A DNA stretch of 64,000 nt, from NCBI GenBank assembly GCA_018389105.1, contig JACATO010000337.1, forward strand, positions 1 to 64,000, given 5' to 3'. Below are positions 1 to 13,274 of this stretch, one piece after another. This DNA comes from Nautilus pompilius. Its lineage: Eukaryota; Mollusca; Cephalopoda; Nautilida; Nautilidae. The notes under the pieces were generated by a model, which worked only from the letters and a program-made list of their open reading frames with translations, had not been told where the DNA came from and searched no databases. Numbering within the stretch: position 1 is the first letter of the stretch; every line of letters begins with the position of its first letter. The position numbers and the translations under genes are program-made.

Positions 1-1605
1 CACGGCGATGCTCCAAATACCAACTCTCTCTCTATATCATCGAGAAAGATCGCCTAACGCCTGGATCGATTCAAAAGAATTCTCCCAACAGCGCGGTCTA
101 ACATTTGATTTATTGAGCCCCGATAGCTCTTTTGGTACCTTCTGAGGGCTGGCCCTCTCTTTTGTTTCTCTCTGCCCCCCCCCCTATCTGCTGGCTCCTG
201 CCTTAGACGCGTTTTTTCTTTTTTTCTGCGGCTCCAGTTCGTCTTTTGTGATTGTTGTTGTCGTCGTCCCACGGTCTCCATGCCCCGGCTGTCCTGGCTC
301 GCTGACCCCAATCGGAAGGAGCGCCCCGCCCCCTTTCACCTCTCTGTTGTGTATTCCAGCGGCTTTCAAGTCCGCGTACGGACGACTTCCTGTAAGGTTG
401 GTTTCCGTTCTTCATCTGTCTGCGACGAGAGAATGGCAGCAACAATATAAATAAAAGGGGCTTTTCCAGTCCCTGATAACTTCCTTTTTAAAAAAAAAAT
501 TATAGTGAAGACTACCGAGGACCCGTTTCCGGGATAGCTGTCAGATCGTTTCATTCGTTTACGCCAGAGGTCACCACCCGCTGCTTGTGTCAGAAATTGG
601 TGCTGAAACAAATCTGTTAACTAACTCGCATTAGCATTTTTTTGGTTAACAGCCAAAGTGCAAGAAACCTTAACATTTAATAACTTATTCGACGCGAAAA
701 CCTCGCTTTACGCAAAACCTGGGAATGGGGGGGGGGAATAGATTGACGAGTCCTGCTACTTCATTCTCTCTCTCCAGCGAACTCCCTCTGGCGGGATTTT
801 ACCCTTCCGTCTGGGGTTAACGATCGGACGTGATGCGAGTTACGCGTTGACGACACGGCGATGTGAGACGCTTCGCAAATTTGTCTTTGGAAATAACTGC
901 CCTTAGCAGGCGTCTAAACATCTTATTATATGTGGGGGGGGGGGTTAAGGATAAAGACAAATTATAGTGAACCATCGCTACTATACAAAATTCTCACCTT
1001 TACTTCAAATTTAACGCCGGAATTAAATATGAAGTAACTTCGGAACATTTTAGGAAATATTTATTACGTGATGAAATTTGAAATCTATATCGAATTCAAT
1101 GCCATGATCCTGTCCCCGTTGAAGTTTAAGTCTCGATCGAGGCCACTGCTCTTTAAATGTAAAGTAAATTTGAAATACCCAGCAAGTGATCACTGTTTTT
1201 ATTTTGTAGGGTTAGTTGGTTTAGGCATCTCAGCGTAAGTTGTTAGATCCGGCTACGTTCTGGTAACGCCTATACACTGGAACTGCATTCCCTCTCACCC
1301 ACCCAACTTCAGCACCCCCCCCCCCAAAACTGCGGTCCCTTACCGCGCAGAACCGAATCGACAACACGGACTATCGTGATCCAGGAAATAAGGTTGCGCC
1401 TCTTCCTCTTCACTGTTGTTGCAACTTTCTGCCGCTTCCCCGAACTAACTCTTCCTCCCTGGTAGCGCCTAACTTGGGAACGAGTTGGAATGAAGCCGGC
1501 AGCATTTATTATTTATTATTATTATTATTATTATTATATTATTATTATTATTATTATTCTTATTATTATTGTTATTATTATATTTCTAATTATCATCGTC
1601 AACCA

Positions 1606-1636
<31 letters not shown>

Positions 1637-4600
1637 GTTTCTCGTACCTCCCACGAGACCCCGACGATCCGGTGTTTCATGAAAATTTATATCCCGGAAA
1701 CATTATTTCCGGGTGCACTGTCAACCCGTTACCGGATGGTATTTGTCACGTACACATCCTAAACAAACAAACGCCGGCGGACGGTGTCGCGTTGGCGATA
1801 TTAATCCTAATGGCGAGTTAATTTTCAAACAAACACGTCTTTGAAAGTCATTCTGTTTTTTTGTCTGGCCTGGTAACGCAACCCGGCTCGCGGTAGATGT
1901 ATTTCTGCTCCTTCGCTATACGAGGATTTTATCGTTTGTATTTTTTGTGTTTTTGTTCGAATCCGGTGTTGGTGGTTTATTCTATAGGCTAATAAATAAA
2001 AGACGCCATTCTATGGTTTAGCTCCCTCCCCAACCCCCACCGAGGCTTCGTGAAAGACTTGCTGAAGTCCCGCCCCCTCCCCCCATTTTTTTTACATAGA
2101 ACATTAACCTTTAATTCTCAAGTATGGCAGCCTTAAAATACAGATAAGATCTCCTGCTACAACGTCCGCTCAGAACTCTGCACTGCTCTGCTATTTGCGT
2201 GGCATTCGGCTGGGGTTGGTGGGTGAGTGGTGTGTCTTGTTTGTTGTTTATCGTGCACGAGACTTAGTTAAAGGGTGGAAAAGGGGGGATCCTTTGTGTA
2301 AAAAAAAAGGGGGTGGGTGGTACGACGTTCGACATGGAAGACGGACCAGTTAATGATTCTGCTTTAATCGAATTGCTACGGTCGAATAATGGTTTTCTCT
2401 CGATTATCGATAATGTAAATCACTTTTAAAAAATATTTTATACAAAATCAGAGTTTGGATTTTAAAAAGGGAGGAGGGGGTCTGGTTCATTTACATGATG
2501 CCAGATGTTTTCTACAAAAAATCGGGGTCCATTAAACCCCTTTGTGTTCATGCATAGTTTTGTATCCTAAGATAGAGGTGTTTTCTGAGTTTGTTGGTGC
2601 CCGTGTCGAGTAACAGTTGGGTTCCTACCTTAATCATTATTTTTATTTACAAGAATGTAAACGGGCTCTGGCTGTTTGTCGGGGGGGATCCCATTGTGTT
2701 AGATAGATGGGGGCACAAATCCAGTAAGTGATATGAGCCGATTCCTACCGAACTTTCGTGAGGCGGATATCGCGCGAGCTCGGGTTCGGAACTCAATGGT
2801 TCGCGTGTCTGTCATGGACGAGCCGTGTACGCACCGAACTTCTGCAGGGGTTGGGCAACCATGCCCGGCATTTTGGGTGTTGGAAGTAGCGGGTAACAGT
2901 TTGAAACTGAGCGTGCGTATTTTCGGAGGAGAGCCAGCAGCCCTGCGTTGACTTTTCCACCGTTTATCTCCCTTGGGGGAGGAGTTGGGTGGACACTGAA
3001 AATGTGTTTTTTTTTTTTTTTGTTTTTTTCTTGTTGTGCAATCTTAAAGTTAATGAATTAACTGAAGAAGAGCTGAGCCCGGAGCGGAGCTCTTACGGAA
3101 AGGATTTAGGATAGTGACCCGTATAGTAGTCATGGCAACGCTTCATGCGTGGAGGTTTGCTTGGCGCGCCATCTACAAAATGGTGTGTGGTCGGCGGCAG
3201 AGTATGGCAGGTGCTTAGAGGTTTGTCGTAGTCTGGTCGCTGATCTAAACAGTTTTGTTTTAAATATTTTAGCAGTATTTACTATCTTAAACACGAGCCC
3301 AACCTGGTAACACTTAATTTTAAAATAGTTCAATGAATTAAAATTAAATTTTTATATATATATATATACGGCAGAAATTTTCTGGAATTGAAAGTAGGGG
3401 TTAATCATAATGGCTGCCCTTCGTAACCGTAGATGGCCGTCCACACGCGCGCGCGAATCCGTTTCTAGCGAGGGGAGGGGGGCCCCCGCGCCCCCTACTA
3501 GGTAGCAAGCAGAGCGAGTAACCTGGTGTCAAGGGGGTGTCCGAGAAGACCAGACAGCTTACCACCCGCACTCGGAACCATTACCCGGGAAAGCAATCCA
3601 CCAAATCAGCTAACGACCCGGGAGGGTGGAAGGGGGGGCATCTGTTTACCGCAAGATAAACAGAGGCATCTGGAGCACGGAACCGAGCACCGTGTCCTCT
3701 CTCTCGCTTCATCGTTAGGTCCGCGCGGACAACGGTGAAGACAGAGACGTTTAGAATTCACCGAACAGCTGCATCAGTCTCGCAAGGGGGCAGATAACTC
3801 CGGGACACTAGTCGGGCAGTGCCGGTGGGGGGGGGGGGGGCTGCTGCTGCCTGGAATTAATAGACCTACAAACGTGCCCGATCGAGTGCACTCCGACGCC
3901 CTGGTAGCGGCGGAAGAGACATATATATATGTGTGTGTGTGTGCGCGTGCGTGCGTGCAAAATCCCTAAAGTTTCTTAAGGTGTGACTTAAGCCATTTAA
4001 CTGCACACTTATATTAACATCGCCGTTCTTGTAGTTCCCGCGAGTTCGTGACTTTTTCACCTCCAGAAGGGCCGGGATGGTGAGAACCGATCAGTTTACG
4101 GGCAACGTCTTTGTTGCCCTGCGGTTTAGGGAAAGCAGGGTATGCAGCAGTGGCGGGCGCAGGGGTTCTGAAATCGAGCGAGGAATCTAGGGAGTGAGGT
4201 TGAGCATCGTCGTATTTTAATGTACGAAAAGCTTTTGTTTGTTTGTTTTGTTTTTTTTTTTCTCTCCTTCAGTACGAGAACTGGAATCTAGAGAGCAGAG
4301 TCCTAGAAGTGTTTGCTAATAGTGCCAGAGCCGCGTGTCTTTGTCTTGGTTATCCCAAAAGGGTTAACTATGTAAGTAAGCATTTCCCGAGGCCGGGTTT
4401 CTTGTATAAGAACCCTGTCTCTCTCTCTCCTTTTTTGATGGCGTCACGAGGGAGGGCTTGTCCGTGTATAATATTATAGTATACTGGGCGCGAGACGGGC
4501 GTCTTTTCGCATCAATGGCTGGTAGAGTAAGAGTAGGAAAATATTCTGGAGAACCGCGGTGTCTGGAACTCTTCAACCATGGCGGTCTTCAAGTGGCTCT

Positions 4601-5969
4601 GTCGTCAAATTACAATCGTTTGTGTTCTGAATTATCAGCGACCGAGAGTAATCTGCTCCATCTCGTCCTAATCGTTTGTGTGTGTGTGTGTGGTGTGTGT
4701 GTTGTGTGGGTGGCGGGGCCGGGCCGGCCGGTCAGCCCCCCCCAAATCCGGTTCGCGTCGCGGTTACGCAACTCTCTTCTTTCATGGCAAGGGAAGTAAA
4801 TCCGTTCACCAGCTGAGTTCTGTCTGCTGCTGCTACAAGGAATCACAACAGAACCACCATAATTACCTGTAGAAGTTGCGACTTGGACCCGCCCCCCCAT
4901 CCCACCCACTTCACCTCCAGCTCGTTCTCCTGAAAGTGCGATGCTCTCTTGGGATGTATCTTCCAGAGGCCGGGAAAGAGATTCACTCGATTTCCATCTT
5001 TCTTTTTTTACATCGTCCGTGGTAACTTCTCCGTTAAAGATCCATATATATCGCGCATGAACCTTTGTACACGTCGCAGAAAACCTACGCTACTGCTGTG
5101 TCCTAAGAAAGGTCACCCATCGGCTATACACGGGGGGGGGGGGAGAACTATCCCGACGGATTTAAAACCTCCATAGTGGTTAATGAAATTGCCACGTTGT
5201 GGTGGTAGGGGGCGCTTTAAAAATCTGCCCTTATCTTGATTTTCTTAAAAAAAAAAACAGCAACAACACTGAACCACGTATTACATGGGTATGACCAGTT
5301 AGTTACTGCTGCTAGCCACCGGATTCCTTCTTGCGGTTTTTTTAACTCAGATTTTTTTTTTTTTAATTGTAATTTATTTACTTCCGAAACAATAAAAATA
5401 AGAATTGAACTGTAAAAAAATAAATAAATAAATAAATAAATAAATACATTTTGAAAACGGTCGGACAAACCCTGAAGAATGCGGCTTCAGCAGACGTCCC
5501 GGAAGCGGTGTTGGGTTAGAACAGCAGCGAACCAATCGTACCGCAACTTTTGTCTTTCTGCGGGATTGTTCTGGAGGTCGGCGTCCAAAGCAAACAGACG
5601 AAAAAAAGATTAAGTGCGGGTACGGATGGGCGCTGGAAAGAGAATGGGGACGGGTTTTTTTTTAAGAGACGTCTGCTTTTTATTTTCTATTCACCTCCCT
5701 CCCGGGTACCTGACCACGGATCGCGTTACACGATGAGCCAGCTTTCAACCCTCACTACCGCTTCTCTCTCACGTGGGCCTCGCGAATCGTGCATGAGGCG
5801 AACCCTGACCTTCGTTTGACCTGCATCTCTTGTTTTTAGAAGTCTTCGAGTTCCGGATGGCTCCTCCGTCGTGTTCCCGTATCCCCTACCTCACCGGTAG
5901 GCCTTTGTAATTAAGGACAATGTGGACAAAAGAGAGATTTTTTCTGAGATAAAGAAAGGCGAAATCTCA
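1..5969. other. gene-free CpG-rich stretch with simple repeats
   Basis: No exon with convincing splice sites or a recognisable protein was seen. It holds G and C homopolymers (for example 177-184, 939-950, 1314-1325 and 3828-3840), TATA/GTGT runs at 3355-3368 and 3919-3944, a GT run at 4676-4703 and (AAAT)n at 5411-5446. A 72-codon frame at 2733-2951 lacks any supporting feature. Confidence 0.7.
1499..1592. repeat. (TTA)n microsatellite
   Basis: TTATTATTATTATTA with a few ATA breaks, followed at 1618-1636 by a CT run. Tyrosine- and isoleucine-rich frames across it are artefacts. Confidence 0.95.
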
Positions 5970-6048
5970 TCCACTCTCTCTCTCTCTCGCTCAATCTCTC
6001 TTCTCTCTCTCTCTCGCTCAATCTCTCTCTCTCTCTCCTCTCGCTCAA

Positions 6049-6079
<31 letters not shown>

Positions 6080-6084
6080 GCGAT

Positions 6085-6120
<36 letters not shown>

Positions 6121-6315
6121 CTCCATCTCTCTCTACTCTCTCTCTTACTCTCTCTCTCTCTCTCTCTCGCTCTCCATCTCTCTCTTACTCTCTCTCTCCA
6201 TCTCTCTCTCTCTTACTCTCTCTCTCACATCTCTCTCTCTATCTCTCTCTCTCCATCTCTCTCTCTATCTCTCCATCTCTCTCTCTATCTCTCTCTCTCT
6301 CACTCACTCACTCAA

Positions 6316-6351
<36 letters not shown>

Positions 6352-6362
6352 TGCACTCACTC
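5970..6362 (+). repeat. long (CT)n microsatellite array
   Basis: Almost 400 bp of CTCTCT interrupted by CGCTCAAT, CGCTCTCCAT, TTACT and CACTCACT units. The 188-codon frame over it is all S/L/R/I and is not a gene. Confidence 0.97.
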
Positions 6363-8348
6363 ACACATCCCCCCTCTCTATCACAGACACACAAACTTAC
6401 TTCGGCTATCATCTGTCGTCATCTCTTTGTTTATATCTTGACTCCAGAAACTGTTTTACTTCCGGCTCTTTCTCGACTTAATAATTAGTCTGTCTTTAGG
6501 TTGTTTTTGTTTTTCCTTTGTAAGTTTATTTGACTAAATCGAAAGAGAATACGTGTGTGTGTGTGTGTGTGTGTCGAAGATAGTTTGATTGTATTTACTT
6601 CTAGCAGTGTCTTTTATTTCTTACCTTTCGCTGTGCGAGTATTGGAGGAGGGCACATCTTGGCGGGGACACGCGGTGCCGCCTTTGATCGGCCAGGACAA
6701 ACCTTCGCCAGGTTTCGCCGTAATAGATTTCTCAGGTGGGCGTTTCGGTCAGTGGTTTCCTGTGATTACATCTTCGGTCGAGCGCCCGAAGTGTTACCGC
6801 TGCCACGCATTCAACACGACAGATGCAGGGGGAGGAGGAGGGAGGGGTCCTCTCGAGGACCTAGATTTGGCAAGGGCCTAATTACAAGAGTCGCTGGCAG
6901 CGGCATCCGCTCCATTTAACGCGTGCGGTAAAGTGACTTTAGCAAAAATTCTTGCGATGAGCTTCCCGAGCGGACGACTCCTCGCCCGAGGGGGGGTCGC
7001 TTATGGCTCTGAGTGGCCTGTGATTTATCGAGAACGGGCAGGGAAGAAAAAAAACGTCTGGGGCTTCCAGGTCTGTAATGGGTTAAAACGTTATATAAGT
7101 ATCATGGGAGGCTGAAAGTTCGCAAATGTTTTTTGTTGGTTGGCAACGAGGCGGCGAAGGGCGAATACGGGGAACAAGCGGTCCTCTGCCCCGTCGTGGT
7201 GGGGGCACTCGGTAAATAAGGGGTGAAAGTGTTCGGATCAACGAGTTCTTGAATTCTTCTGGGGGAAATTAATTCTGCTCTGGGTGACTCAATCCTCCTC
7301 GCCCCCCCCCCCGGTTTTTATCAACGCGCTCGGTCACGTGACTGGACCACGTTTAATTTATCCGCGCCCAAGAAATCCCTTAATGCACCAGGGGCTTAGT
7401 CGGGATTCTGTCCGGAACTAAAATGGATATAGCTTTAAAAAAAGGGGGGGGAGAGGGGAGCCGGATGTGAGCATTATTCCGGATTTTTGGTAGAAACCAT
7501 TAACGAAAAAAAGGAAAATTGATATTCGGGCTTATAACAATTTACCGGTATAACATGCAGCAGCATTAAGGGCTTAGCTCAGAAATTAGGGGGGTTTTTT
7601 TTTGTTTGTTTGTTTGTTTTTTGGTTCGGTGGATTTAAATTCAAGGTGCAGGTCAGCCCAACATATGGCTGGCACGAACAGGCTCGTCGACTGCTCTCTT
7701 GCTGGTTAGGGGTTTTTCAGGGGGGACTATTCGGGTCTCTTGAAAATCTGTAAAATTCTAATATATGCCTTGTCCTCGATGCAAGAAAATGCCTTATAAT
7801 AGTACTGGTTGGTAAACGATTTACCTCAAAATATCGATCGTCTTATCTAAGAAATCTGTCCACAATAAGAGTCTACTCGACAGAGCGATTAGTGAATGTA
7901 ATGGCCGAAGGGGCCGGATCCTGACGTTACGATTCCTATACGACATCGTTGGCGTTAGCATTAATCAGTAGCAGACAACTCCAATTTAGTAGGAGCCACC
8001 CGCACAGCATTTTAAAAACTCGTACTTAACCGAGGGATAATATTCGAACTGAGCCTCGTTTATTTCCATCTGAAGAGGAAATCAGCTATGATGCTGCAGC
8101 CATTAACTTTCACGATACTCGAGCTTGGATACAGTTACAACGGTTTGAATTAGGCGAGATGTGTGTTGTTTCTTCTCGGAGTTTCGCTTTTCTTTTTAGG
8201 CAGGCTTTTCAATTGTCTGGTAAACTATTGTCTTTCTTCCCCGCTTCTTCTGTTTGTTGTTTTCTTCTCCCTTACCCCGGCCAAGTTTGTTTCGCCCGCC
8301 ATCTTAGAACGGATACTTCCAGACATAGTTGGGGGTTTCAGACATTCA
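6363..8348. other. gene-free stretch
   Basis: It contains a (GT)n run at 6552-6574, a (GTTT)n run near 7600-7620, and several G and C runs (6990-6996, 7303-7312, 7445-7451). Frames at 6555-6919 overlap on two frames, carry no motif and have no convincing splice sites. Nothing recognised. Confidence 0.6.
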
Positions 8349-9640
8349 GCTCACCTCTACTGGCGCCTGGTAACTATGTGTCCGTACTCTGATATCACTT
8401 AGTCATATCTCACCTCTACTGGCGCCTGGTGACTGTGTCCGTACAGTGATATCACTTAGTCATATCTCACCTCTACTGGCGCCTGGTGACTATGTGTCCG
8501 TACTCTGATATCACTTAGTCATATCTCACCTCTACTGGCGCCTGGTGACTATGTGTCCGTACTCTGATATCACTTAGTCATATCTCACCTCTACTGGCGC
8601 CTGGTGACTATGTGTCCGTACTCTGATATCACTTAGTCATATCTCACCTCTACTGGCGCCTGGTGACTATGTGTCCGTACTCTGATATCACTTAGTCATA
8701 TCTCACCTCTACTGGCGCCTGGTGACTATGTGTCCGTACTCTGATATCACTTAGTCATATCTCACCTCTACTGGCGCCTGGTGACTATGTGTCCGTACTC
8801 TGATATCACTTAGTCTATCTCACCTCTACTGGCGCCTGGTGACTATGTGTCCGTACTCTGATATCACTTAGTCATATCTCACCTCTACTGGCGCCTGGTA
8901 ACTATGTGTCCGTACTCTGATATCACTTAGTCATATCTCACCTCTACGGGGCGCTGGTGACGTGTCCGTACAGTGATATCACTTAGTCATATCTCACCTC
9001 TACTGGCGCCTGGTGACTATGTGTCCGTACTCTGATATCACTTAGTCATATCTCACCTCTACTGGCGCCTGGTGACTATGTGTCCGTACTCTGATATCAC
9101 TTAGTCATATCTCACCTCTACTGGCGCCTGGTGACTATGTGTCCGTACTCTGATATCACTTAGTCATATCTCACCTCTACTGGCGCCTGGTGACTATGTG
9201 TCCGTACTCTGATATCACTTAGTCATATCTCACCTCTATTGGCGCCTGGTGACTATGTGTCCGTACAGTGATATCACTTAGTCATTTTCACCTCTACTGG
9301 CGCCTGGTGACTATGTATTCGTACAGTGATATCATTTATCGATGCCTCACCTCTACTGGCGCCTGGTGACTATGTGTCCGTACTCTGATATCACTTAGTC
9401 ATATCTCACCTCTACTGGCGCCTGGTGACTATGTGTCCGTACTCTGATATCACTTAGTCATATCTCACCTCTATTGGCGCCTGGTGACTATGTGTCCGTA
9501 CAGTGATATCACTTAGTCATTTTCACCTCTACTGGCGCCTGGTGACTATGTATCCGTACAGTGATATCATTTATCGATGCCTCACTTCTACTGGCGAGTG
9601 GTGGCTAACTACTGTATGTGCTCGCACTGTGATATCTCTC
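8349..9640. repeat. 59-bp tandem satellite, about 21 copies
   Basis: The monomer contains CTCACCTCTACTGGCGCCTG, then GTGACTATGTGTCCGTAC, then TCTGATATCACTTAGTCATA. The period is exactly 59 across most lines. Central copies are nearly identical. Variants (GTACAGTGATATC for GTACTCTGATATC, CTATTGG for CTACTGG, and a CATTTATCGATGCCTC junction) cluster in the right third and recur as a block offset by about 235 bp (near 9282 and 9517), a short higher-order repeat of about four monomers. The last copy (9585-9640) is degenerate. No coding frame runs through it. Confidence 0.97.
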
Positions 9641-10424
9641 AGTGATGTCGGAAGAGGGACACGCGAGGGAACGTGCCCGCTCAATGCTAGATGGGCATGT
9701 CTACCACTACCTCCACCATCTGCGGTTTCACATTCGTCCCTAATGTCTACTACTAAGTGTCGGACAAATTAAAGCCTATTTTCGCTTTCGGTAGATGTCA
9801 AGACCGATTGCATTCGATTCTCAAAGGGGCCGCCGTTCGGTTTTGGTCGGGTGCTCGTAAAGACTAAAAATACCGCGGCCCCCGACAGAAGCGAAACGAG
9901 ACGAAAATAGACGGCGCTCCCTGGATCCTCATTCGCAAATCGGTTGAGAAGAGGAGAAAATTTAAAACCGGGCTTCGATATTAAGTGGGAAAGCGATAAC
10001 ACCCCAGCCACGGCTGTGGAATTCCGGCGGCAACCTGTTTTCAGTTATGTCTAAAAATATCGAGCGCAGTGGTTTTTTTTTGGGGGGCAGCCCCCTGTTG
10101 GGGGGGTCTCGAGTTACCGAGACTTCTCCTCGAACCATTTCCAAACCCCGCTGTTTCAACACCTCGCGGACCACAAATAATACTAATAATAATAATAAAT
10201 TAAACCTCAGTGGATGAAGAAGTAGAATTCAGTCAGGCGAAAGCCGCTCAAGAATCTCACAACCCCACCGCCTCCCTGAGGTCCCCGAGGTCCCCGAGCC
10301 CGTCTGTTCCAATGTTTCTTTACTGTCGCCATTTCCCCCCCCCCCCACTCGATCCACCGAAAGCTAAGCTTTCCTCCAGATGGCGTCCGCAGACAAACAT
10401 CTGTTGCTTAAGAATTCCAGGTCG
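9641..10424. other. gene-free stretch between satellite and possible first exon
   Basis: CpG-rich unique sequence with a G/T homopolymer region at 10,070-10,110, an (AAT)n run at about 10,179-10,197 and a C run at 10,337-10,346. If 10,425 is a true first exon, the promoter would lie here; no TATA box or other sure element was found. Confidence 0.5.
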
Positions 10425-10473
10425 ATGTCGACCTTCTTCGGGGCCGTGTCGAGTTCGGGACCTGTCCTCGAAG
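10425..10473 (+). CDS. possible first coding exon (MSTFFGAVSSSGPVLE...), paired with the exon at 19,560
   Basis: ATG at 10425 opens a 16-codon frame, MSTFFGAVSSSGPVLE, ending one base into a codon at a strong donor, AAG|GTGAGTG. The terminal exon at 19560 needs exactly two bases to complete its first codon, so joining gives G (GGT) and a protein of about 135 residues with a 9.1-kb intron. Both lie on the plus strand. The phase fit could be chance (one in three), and other exons may lie between. The alternative is a random frame in CpG-rich DNA. Confidence 0.3.
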
Positions 10474-10998
10474 GTGAGTGAAGAGGACAGGACGGACGGT
10501 CGGATGTCGCTTTGCAGGGAGCACCCGCCCCGGTGATTTATCCGATGGGGAAACACGTGACTGGCGGGAAACCGGATTTCTACAACAACACAACAACAAC
10601 AACAAAAGAAAGAGAGAAAAAAAAAAACAAAATTACTGAGGGCGATAGACTGACCTCGCATTCTTCTAAACGACTGTTTCTTTCTTTCTTTCAACGCAAA
10701 GTTTAATTGATTCATCGCGACTCGTGGATGGATGGATGGATGGATGGTGGTGGGGGAAGTGATGGGGCGTCGACTTCATCCGCGCGTGGTGCAGTGAGGC
10801 AAAATGGCGAGAACCGACCATCGAACGTGGCTGGTGCGCGGTCAAGGCACGCACGCGATCCGCGGCTGTCCCCATAGTTTAAGGTAATTCGAGTCAGATG
10901 TGCTAACTATAAAGTGGTGGCATTTCAAACACACACACACACACACACTTGGCAATGCAGTTGGATGAACTGCCATGCTAACGAATCACGAGACTTTT

Positions 10999-11149
10999 TG
11001 ACGTCAGAACTCGTGGTGCTTAACCAATTTAAAATAGATAAATAAATATATAGTTTTTTTTTTGGTTTTGCTGTTCTAGCGAAAGGACTGTGTGTGGAAA
11101 ACATTCGACTCTATGTAAATACTTCCTGGACGAAAATCTAGTGACGTCA
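10999..11149. promoter_or_regulatory. two isolated perfect CRE octamers
   Basis: TGACGTCA occurs at 10999-11006 and 11142-11149, the second inside the longer palindrome GTGACGTCAC. They lie about 0.5-0.7 kb after the possible first exon and are flanked by AC microsatellites (10929-10948 and 11167-11184). Binding by CREB/ATF is inferred from the motif only. Confidence 0.4.
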
Positions 11150-11564
11150 CAGTAGAGTAGAATCACAACACACACACACACACACCCACCCAGCTTAATG
11201 CGCCCTCCGGCCACCAATTGTAGTTTACATTGCTGCGAGTTGGCGATACTCCTTTGTTACTGATATCACCGGCAAACAGCTCCATTATGTAACTTTTGTA
11301 AACATATAATTTTTATTACACAACAAGTCTCTTTTAATGGTAAAAACCAATGTACTGCATACAATAAATTATTACTTACTCTTACAGTTTGTTTGTTTTA
11401 AAAAAATTAAAAAGTTGACTGAAAAATAAATCCAACAACAAAAACTCTGTTTCCACGAGGCGGGGTTAATACAACGTAAACAGTTGCAGAAGTTTAATTC
11501 TTCTAAGAAAAACAAATAGCAAGTTATATTGTATGCATGAATAAGATCCCAAGGGGGATATAGA

Positions 11565-12258
11565 TAGTTGGAGCCGCGAGCCAGCTCGCGCGCGCCATCG
11601 CGCCAGCTGCTCGCGAGCAGCCCGCCAGCGCGCCTCGATCCTCGTCGCCAAGAGCGCGCGAGCCAGCCCTCCATCTCGAGCGCGAGCCATTCGCCAGCTG
11701 CGAGCGCTCCCAGCCTCCATCGCGCGCGAGGCCAGCTAGACTGCGCGCGAGCGCCAGCCCGCCAGCGCGCGTCGAGCCATGCGCTCCATCTCGCTCTATC
11801 AATCCCTGCCATCGCTCTCGATCCATCCCTCCAGCTGAGTCTATCCAGGCGCCTCTCTCGAGTCCATCCCGCATAGCTCGTCTATCCATCGCGCCATCTC
11901 GCTCGCTCCATCCCTCCATAGAGCTCGCGCGCCATCCTGCCAGCGCGCTCTCTCCATCCCGCCATCTCTCGCTCTCCATCCCTCCATCTCTCTCTATCCA
12001 TCGCGCATGCTCTCTAGAGCAAGCCAGACTCTATCTAGCTCGCTATCCATCTCTCCATCTCTCTCTATCCATCCCTCCATCTCTCTCTATCCATCTCTCC
12101 ATCTCTCTCTATCCATCCCTCCATCTCTCTCTATCCATCCCTCCATCTCTCTCTATCCATCCCTCCATCTTTCTCTATCCATTCCTCCATCTCTCTCTAT
12201 CCATCTCTCTCTCTCTCTCTCTCCATCCCTCCATCTCTCCCTCCCTCCCTCCCTCATA
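11565..12258 (+). repeat. 22-bp CT-rich minisatellite with a degenerate CG-rich flank
   Basis: The right part (about 12,040-12,258) is a clean repeat of a 22-bp unit, CCCTCCATCTCTCTCTATCC plus AT. Going left it degrades into a longer tract that keeps CCATC/CCAGC spacing but replaces TCTCTC with CGCGCG and AGCTCG (for example CCATCGCGCGCGAGGCCAGC). Long open frames occur on both strands, but their repeated ARALA/SLHLSLS-type text shows they are repeat artefacts. Confidence 0.9.
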
Positions 12259-12429
12259 AAACCAATTATTTTTTGGTTTGTTTGTGTTTTTTCTGACTGA
12301 ACCAACATATAAACTTCGTGTACGCCTGAGTTTGGGCTTCATATTAACATTTAAAAAAAAAACTGCCAAAACATCTTTTATAAAATTGAAACCCAATGGT
12401 GTTTGTGGTTTGTGTTTTTTTAAAGTGCA

Positions 12430-12460
<31 letters not shown>

Positions 12461-13242
12461 CTGTCTGTCGGCTAATCCAAGCACCGTCTCTTAACCCTGG
12501 CCACGAGACGTATTCTCATTTTATAACCGCAGGCAGAAGAAGAAGAAGAAAGAAAAAAAAACCAAAACCGGGAAAAGCAATTGGATGTCACAGTTGGACG
12601 GTCTCCGGTCCTCCTGCTCCTCCTCCTCCTCCTGTGTTCGCCTCGTTTCGGAATCAGGCTTCTCGTTCGGCTCTCTTCGTTAGTTTCCGCCGAGATTTTC
12701 CCCGGGAGCATACACCGTCTTTCGTATCTAACTTCTTCTCGCCTTTAGTTTTTACACCCTTCATCAACTGTACGTTTTAAGTATCTTCTTCTTTCTTTTT
12801 TTTGAGGGCGGCGGCGGCGGCGGCAAAACCTTTTTAGGAAACGATATCCCCGGCTCGGCGCCGTGAAATGCGCATGCGCGCGACTGGCTCTGTTACCATG
12901 ACCACCAACGAATTTAAAGCAAAAGACCTACTGCCAACTATGCAGTTCTAGAAGTGGTTGGGGGGGGAGAGAGAGAGAGAGAGAAGGGGGTTGGGTGGGG
13001 TAGGCGAGCGATAGCTTCCACCTTTTATGTTTGTTTGCTTGTTGTTTTCCGGAATAAACCGCGCGGTCCTTGAGCCCGTTCCGGATATGAGAAGTCAGTC
13101 TTCTGACCATTACTGTGAATCCCCGCCGCCTTATTTCCGGGTGTTTGGCTGGCGGTTCCGCGCGCCGGTATTTTAATCCCGAGAGCGGGTAGAACTGCAT
13201 TCCATCACAGCTGAAACGTGAGCACGTACTAGTCGGTCACGG

Positions 13243-13274
<32 letters not shown>

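Noticed and set aside
2733-2951. 72-codon frame without simple repeats
   Set aside because: No splice signals, no family resemblance and no partner exon; chance is sufficient.
5922-6488. 188-codon open frame
   Set aside because: Lies on a (CT)n array; the peptide is only S, L, R, I, P and T runs.
8349-9640. CRISPR array
   Set aside because: The 59-bp units are contiguous with no unique spacers, and the genome is eukaryotic; this is a satellite.
11372-11979. Long overlapping frames on both strands at 11.4-12.0 kb
   Set aside because: They are translations of the degenerate CG-rich minisatellite; repeated ARAL/RWRDG text in several frames at once is a repeat effect.
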